A stretch of 10,499 nt of DNA from Flavobacteriales bacterium (lineage in GTDB: Bacteria > Bacteroidota > Bacteroidia > Flavobacteriales_D > Sanyastnellaceae). Positions 6,901 through 10,499 of this stretch are shown here, piece by piece. The position numbers and the translations under genes were made by a program. Under the pieces are notes generated by a model that worked only from the letters and a program-made list of their open reading frames with translations, searched no databases and was not told the origin of the DNA. The stretch spans positions 1 through 10,499 of the forward strand of contig WTJL01000124.1 of NCBI GenBank assembly GCA_011524845.1, written 5' to 3'. How positions within the stretch are numbered: position 1 is the stretch's first letter; the number at the start of each line of letters is the position of its first letter.

Positions 6901-7599
6901 ATGGCACGATCCCGTTTCGCCGTGTTTGGAGCTGGCCGTTACGGCACCCAAATCGCCTTGTCCCTCGCCCGTCGCGGCGCCGAAGTGTTCACCTTTGATG
7001 CGGACGCCGACCGCGCAGAACTGCTCAAAGAGGACGTGAGCCTTGCCGTGACGTTGGACAGCACCGACAAGAAAGCCCTGCTGGCCCAGCACGTCCAAGA
7101 CCTCGATGCCGCGGTGGTGGCGATCGGTGAGAATTTTGAAGCGACCGTGCTCACCACCCTGAACCTGTTGGATTTGGGCTTGAAGCGCGTCATCGTTCGC
7201 GCCAACGACGCCAACCAAGAACGCATCCTCAGCAGCTTGGGGGTCACGGAAATTCTGAGTCCTGAAAGCGAGGTGGCAGAAGTGGTGAGTGAGCGGTTGA
7301 TCAACCCCAACATCCGGGGCTTCCTGTCGCTGCCAGACGACTACGAGATTGCCGAACTGAAGGCTCCCGTGGCGTGTCACGGCCGTCAATTGGCCGACCT
7401 CGAATTGGCCAACCGCTACGAACTGCGCCTCATCACGATTCGACGTGAATTTGAGGAAGTCGGAGAAGACGGAGCCCCCTGCGTTCGGGAGCACATCCTG
7501 GGGGTGCCCAAGCCAGACACCACCATCGAGGCCACCGACACCTTGGTGGTCTTTGGATCGCTTGAGGCGGTCAAGAAGTTCCTGGACATCAACAGCTGA
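6901..7599 (+). CDS. TrkA/KtrA-family potassium uptake regulatory protein (RCK domains)
   Basis: 232 residues, the length expected for a single RCK_N plus RCK_C unit (KtrA-like) rather than the doubled E. coli TrkA. The N-terminal Rossmann fold shows the GxGxxG loop GAGRYG (10-15) and an acidic residue at the end of strand 2 (D33 in FTFDAD), consistent with binding NAD(H) or ATP/ADP. The sequence VIVRANDANQERIL (97-110) and ESEVAEVVSERL (122-133) are characteristic of this family. The C-terminal half (about 145-230) is an RCK_C domain ending in TDTLVVFGSLEAVKKF. Such proteins sit as a cytoplasmic ring on a TrkH/KtrB channel and gate K+ uptake. No channel gene is adjacent; it may be elsewhere in the genome. 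The ATG at 6901 places the Rossmann motif at the normal distance. Confidence 0.92.
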   Translation: MARSRFAVFGAGRYGTQIALSLARRGAEVFTFDADADRAELLKEDVSLAVTLDSTDKKALLAQHVQDLDAAVVAIGENFEATVLTTLNLLDLGLKRVIVRANDANQERILSSLGVTEILSPESEVAEVVSERLINPNIRGFLSLPDDYEIAELKAPVACHGRQLADLELANRYELRLITIRREFEEVGEDGAPCVREHILGVPKPDTTIEATDTLVVFGSLEAVKKFLDINS

Positions 7600-7605
7600 G
7601 TCTGT

Positions 7606-7631
7606 CCTGACCGTCCAACCGTGAGGTCAGG
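7606..7631. terminator. Inverted repeat between convergent genes, possible bidirectional terminator
   Basis: CCTGACC (7606-7612) and GGTCAGG (7625-7631) form a perfect 7-base-pair stem with a 12-base loop, extendable by one G-U pair. It lies between the stop of the TrkA-type gene and, on the other strand, the end of the lipoprotein gene, whose stop codon (7627-7629) is inside the right arm. The position fits a shared terminator, but the loop is long and there is no clear T-run on either side, so intrinsic termination is uncertain. Confidence 0.35.
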
Positions 7632-9279
7632 GGTGCGGCCCACACGCCGTGCTGTCGAGGCGCCAACTCGACTCCACCACCCAATTCGCACGAAGCTCCA
7701 CCGCTTCCATCTTCGCCACGGGCTCTGGCGCACGCCACGTTGGAACGTCCACGTCGCGCCACACGCCGTCTCCGTCCAAGTCCCCCCACCACGTCGCCCG
7801 AACCTTGCCTGGCACCAAACGAGGCCAGGTCAGCACCGTGTCAGAGACGACAGCCACCACATCCATTCGGACACCTTGATGGTCGGAGAGTTCCAACAAC
7901 CCTGGACAATCCACGCCCTCCAGCCGCAAGACCCACTCGGCCACATCGGATTGCGCCTTGGTGCTCCACACCACATCCAAAGTGTCTTCTGGCCAGTTGT
8001 ACTCCGATTCACCCGCGCGCTTCAACGCTCCGGGAAGCACCGTCAACGCCACCTCAGCGTTCCACGACAGCAACTCGGGGTTGCCCAACGTCGACTTCAT
8101 GCTCGGGAACGGCCCTTCCACCATTGGTACCAGCGGGACGCTGTCCACGGTCAAGGCCAAGCGCGTCACGTCCACTTCGGCCACGGGCGCACTCCACGTC
8201 AACGAGGGCAACGCATCGGGCATCCATCGACCCAGCGGCTTTTCCTTCAGCGCAAGCGGACTGAGACCTGTCATGCGCGGAGCGGGAACGTCCACGGTGT
8301 CTGTCCACCACTCACCCTTGGGCCACAAGGGGGCATGGTGCCACACCAATTGCAACACCAAACTGTCAGACGCCTCGCTCCACCCCCACGCGCGAACCAC
8401 GTCGCGGTCCGCCTCCAAAAGCTCCACCGAACAAGGCTGCACCCATGACAGGGAATCTCCAGGCAAAAGGCGTTCACTGAGCTTCCATGTGACAAAACCC
8501 GTGGAATCCCATCGGGCCTCCGACAAGTACGGCGCCCTCGGTCCTGGAGTCTCTCCAGCCACTAGGGCCAAGGCCACCGTGTCTCCAGCGCCCGCGTTCA
8601 CAGGGCCCACCGCTGCGCGTTCTCCGGCATCCCAAGCGTAGTTGCGGTTGGCATCCTCCACGGCGAGGACGCGGTACGCACCGTTCGGCAGGTACCCCAC
8701 GGAGAATTGACCCTGATCGTTGGTGACACCGACAAATTGGGGGGCCACGCCAGCAAGAACGCTGTCCAAGGGCAAGTCCTCAGGGTACAGCAACACCCTC
8801 GACCCCACCTCAGGGCTCCCGTCCATGCCGTCACGCACCGTCCCCATGACGGCCAAGGTGTCCAAATGAGGCCCCGTGGAAAAGGCATGCACCAAGTTTT
8901 GGGCTGGATTGCCTTCGTTCACGTCGACCACCCCATCCCCAAACTGAAACACGTACGTGGTGTTCTCCCGAAGCTCGGCCTCCCAAGTCAGCTCCACCTC
9001 GCGCCCTCTGACAACCACGTCCATCGGTCCCTCCAGAGGTGGACTCACCAGCAACTGCGGACGCCACTGTCCCGCCTTGACGTATTCGTCGAACCGAAGC
9101 ACGAGTCGTTCAGGACGCACCTGGGTGGCTCCTATCGGTGGTTCCGTGTCCAACAGTTGAGGGGGCGTTTCATCCTTGGGGCCTCCCGCAGGAGAGCCCA
9201 CCTGCGCACACCCCCCCAGCAAGGCCAGTCCGGCCACACCGAGGAAACTTTTCCAGCCCAAGGTCCGGAAGCGACTCAT
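7627..9279 (-). CDS. Bacteroidota Ig-like domain lipoprotein
   Basis: 550 residues. It begins with a lipoprotein signal (MSRFRTLGWK, hydrophobic core, lipobox LGGC with C24), so it is predicted to be lipid-anchored. Directly after comes AGGPKDETPP (31-40), and a bacterial Ig-like (Big_5/SbsA-type) domain occupies about 38-136 with FDEY (63-66), VSPPL (78-82), NTTYVFQFG (106-114), DVNEGN (119-124) and FSTG (133-136). Residues of about 143-235 look like a carboxypeptidase-regulatory or Cna-B-like beta-sandwich (NDQGQFSVGYLPNGAYRVLAVEDANRNYAWD). The rest is rich in Trp, Val and Asp and has no motif I recognise. The family is widespread in Bacteroidota and its function is not known to me; a structural or envelope role is a guess. 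The start at 9279 is favoured over the in-frame ATG at 9306 because it gives a normal signal peptide and overlaps the preceding gene's stop as ATGA, suggesting translational coupling. Confidence 0.88.
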   Translation of the reverse strand: MSRFRTLGWKSFLGVAGLALLGGCAQVGSPAGGPKDETPPQLLDTEPPIGATQVRPERLVLRFDEYVKAGQWRPQLLVSPPLEGPMDVVVRGREVELTWEAELRENTTYVFQFGDGVVDVNEGNPAQNLVHAFSTGPHLDTLAVMGTVRDGMDGSPEVGSRVLLYPEDLPLDSVLAGVAPQFVGVTNDQGQFSVGYLPNGAYRVLAVEDANRNYAWDAGERAAVGPVNAGAGDTVALALVAGETPGPRAPYLSEARWDSTGFVTWKLSERLLPGDSLSWVQPCSVELLEADRDVVRAWGWSEASDSLVLQLVWHHAPLWPKGEWWTDTVDVPAPRMTGLSPLALKEKPLGRWMPDALPSLTWSAPVAEVDVTRLALTVDSVPLVPMVEGPFPSMKSTLGNPELLSWNAEVALTVLPGALKRAGESEYNWPEDTLDVVWSTKAQSDVAEWVLRLEGVDCPGLLELSDHQGVRMDVVAVVSDTVLTWPRLVPGKVRATWWGDLDGDGVWRDVDVPTWRAPEPVAKMEAVELRANWVVESSWRLDSTACGPHP

Positions 9280-9767
9280 GCGGGGCTCCACGTCCATGAA
9301 TCCCACAATGACGACACCACCGCTGTGAGCGCCTCAAGCGCCGCCACCTCGGCGGCCGAAAAATCGTCGGCATCCGCGCTGTCGATGTCCCACACCGCCA
9401 CCACGTCGCCCTCGGCATTGTGCACAGGCAGCACCACTTCGCTCAAGCTGGCAGAGCTGCAGGCCACATGTCCGGGAAAAGCGTGCACGTCGGGGACAAC
9501 CTGGGTTTGGTTGTGCGTCCAAGCGGCTGCACACACCCCCTTGCCGCGAAACAAACGCGTGCAAGCAATGGGACCCTGGAAAGGGCCCAGCACCAAATTG
9601 TCTTGTGCTTGGTCCACGAGGTAAAACCCCACCCAATGCCAGCCCGTCGCGGAACTCACCGCCGCCGAGGCATTGGCCAAATTCGCCCAACCCGACGCCT
9701 CGTCTTCCAGCAACGCCCGCAACGGGGTCGCCAGCTGGGCGAGACGGTCAGCCCGAGGCAAGGTCAT
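9276..9767 (-). CDS. msrC: Free methionine-(R)-sulfoxide reductase (GAF-domain)
   Basis: 163 residues forming one GAF domain. The enzyme reduces free L-methionine-(R)-sulfoxide to methionine in the cytoplasm using thioredoxin-type electrons. Family signatures are WVGFYLV (45-51), LGPFQGPIACTR (60-71), GKGVC (75-79), VPDVHAFPGHVACSS (92-105) and LSEVVLPV. The three redox cysteines of the E. coli enzyme (84, 94, 118) are all present with identical spacing here as C69, C79 and C103 (10 and 24 residues apart), so the protein should be catalytic rather than a mere sensor GAF domain. The frame is open upstream to 9896, but the ATG at 9767 gives the usual N-terminal length; earlier starts would overlap the ComF gene and add a sequence unlike the family. 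It lies 62 bases after comF and overlaps the lipoprotein start by 4 bases. Confidence 0.9.
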   Translation of the reverse strand: MTLPRADRLAQLATPLRALLEDEASGWANLANASAAVSSATGWHWVGFYLVDQAQDNLVLGPFQGPIACTRLFRGKGVCAAAWTHNQTQVVPDVHAFPGHVACSSASLSEVVLPVHNAEGDVVAVWDIDSADADDFSAAEVAALEALTAVVSSLWDSWTWSPA

Positions 9768-9829
9768 GTCGATGGGAAGGTCGTGGGCCACAGCCCAAAA
9801 ATACACTCCCCTTCCGTCCCTGCCACCTC

Positions 9830-10499
9830 TCAGGCCAAGGCAAGCCATACGCCTCCCAACACCTCGTGTCCCGCCTCTTCCAGCACCTTTCGGCACACCC
9901 GAAAGGTGGCCCCCGTGGTCAGCACATCGTCCACAAGAACCACCGGTGGTTTGGCATGACCATCGTCCTCATCGAATGGCACCACGGCGTTCATGTGGTA
10001 GGTGGCTTCGAGTGCCTCCAAACGGGCGGTGCGGGACGCATGGGTGAGGGACACCCGGTGCCGCGTGCGCACCATGGCTTCAGGACAAACCTTCCGGGTC
10101 CATTCCTTGGCGAGGCCCTCGGCCAACGCCTGTGGAGGGTTGAATCCTCTGCGCCACCGGCGACGCCAATGCAACGGCACGGGCACCAACACCGCATTGT
10201 CCGGCGGTGCGCGCCATCTCTTGGCCAACCACTTCCCCAGTTCCCGACCGACGCGGGGGAACCCTCCGTACTTCATCCGATGGACCACTGCATGGGTGCC
10301 GGAACCGGTCGGTCCCATGGCGTCGAGTACATCCTGACTGTAAGCCGTGTGGCCAGTGCCATGACGCAAACGAAACCCCACGCCCCACGCGACGGAGCCG
10401 GTGCGCTCCGCGGCCAACAGCTGCGCGGACGGTGCGTCGTCCAGCGCAGGCCACTCCCAACGACAAGGCGGACACACACCCGCCACTTCATTGGGCACC
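9830..10499 (-). CDS. comF: ComF family phosphoribosyltransferase, 5'-truncated
   Basis: The C-terminal 222 residues are visible; the frame is open to the right edge. Near the edge, CPPC is probably the second half of the N-terminal zinc ribbon usual in ComF proteins, with the first CxxC outside the window. Typical ComF segments follow: RMKYGG (74-79 counted from the edge), VPVPLHWRRRWRRGFNPPQALA and the PRPP-binding loop VVLVDDVLTTGAT (about 186-198). RGFNP replaces the more common RGFNQ. In naturally transformable bacteria ComF helps import of single-stranded DNA at the membrane; in many others the role is unclear. It is the first visible gene of a minus-strand run comF, msrC, lipoprotein, possibly one transcript. 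The call is secure at family level; a competence function is inference. Confidence 0.92.
   Translation of the reverse strand, partial: VPNEVAGVCPPCRWEWPALDDAPSAQLLAAERTGSVAWGVGFRLRHGTGHTAYSQDVLDAMGPTGSGTHAVVHRMKYGGFPRVGRELGKWLAKRWRAPPDNAVLVPVPLHWRRRWRRGFNPPQALAEGLAKEWTRKVCPEAMVRTRHRVSLTHASRTARLEALEATYHMNAVVPFDEDDGHAKPPVVLVDDVLTTGATFRVCRKVLEEAGHEVLGGVWLALA

Noticed and set aside
5541..6902. Open frame of 453 codons antisense to kynU
   Set aside because: Covers the whole of an intact kynureninase gene on the other strand and shows no recognisable domain, so it is treated as a codon-bias shadow.
9280..9306. Earlier in-frame ATG for the lipoprotein
   Set aside because: It would add MGFMDVEPR before the signal peptide, placing acidic residues ahead of the hydrophobic core; the start at 9279 gives a normal lipoprotein signal and an ATGA overlap.
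9768..9896. Longer N-terminus for the methionine-sulfoxide reductase
   Set aside because: The extra residues are Gly/Arg-rich, overlap the ComF gene and do not resemble the family; the ATG at 9767 gives normal length.
1..10499. RNA genes, insertion sequences, CRISPR array, phage or defence genes
   Set aside because: No tRNA- or rRNA-like stretch, transposase motif, terminal inverted repeat or regularly spaced direct repeat was found; coding sequence fills nearly the whole window.

Overview
The window looks like chromosomal DNA from a GC-rich member of the Bacteroidota, probably related to Flavobacteriales. The evidence is one Bacteroidota-type lipoprotein (a lipobox Cys followed by a GGPKD segment and an Ig-like domain with FDEY, VSPPL and FSTG motifs), a large secreted protein built from FG-GAP, thrombospondin-type-3 and dockerin-like modules, and the absence of clear Shine-Dalgarno sequences before most starts. 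The taxonomic call is inference. I saw no RNA gene, insertion sequence, phage gene or CRISPR array.

Layout: (1) 1-629, plus strand: the C-terminal part of a UbiA-family membrane prenyltransferase, cut by the window edge. (2) 630-739: a non-coding stretch carrying two near-identical GTTG-N3-CAAC palindromes. (3) 740-4225, plus: a 1161-residue secreted protein with a seven-repeat FG-GAP propeller, a thrombospondin-type-3 calcium motif, a vanadium-dependent haloperoxidase domain with a complete vanadate-binding set, and a C-terminal pair of dockerin-like calcium loops. (4) 4235-5539, minus: glutamate-1-semialdehyde aminomutase (hemL), convergent with the haloperoxidase and only 9 bases from it. 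(5) 5562-6866, plus: kynureninase (kynU), divergent from hemL across 22 bases, followed after 34 bases by (6) 6901-7599, plus: a TrkA/KtrA-type RCK potassium-uptake regulator. (7) On the minus strand, reading right to left: a ComF-family phosphoribosyltransferase (cut by the right edge), a free methionine-(R)-sulfoxide reductase of the GAF family, and the Ig-like lipoprotein. The last two overlap by four bases (ATGA).

Most genes are housekeeping: haem precursor synthesis, tryptophan/kynurenine breakdown, potassium homeostasis, repair of oxidised free methionine and a ComF protein. They do not form one pathway. The accessory element that stands out is the haloperoxidase. It keeps every residue of the vanadate pocket and also the Trp and Phe positions found in the fungal chloroperoxidase, but it is embedded in a large calcium-rich extracellular architecture with no halogenated-metabolite gene cluster beside it. 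That suggests a secreted hypohalite-producing or phosphatase-like enzyme acting outside the cell, rather than a biosynthetic halogenase. The two palindromes directly upstream are candidate operator sites for this gene.
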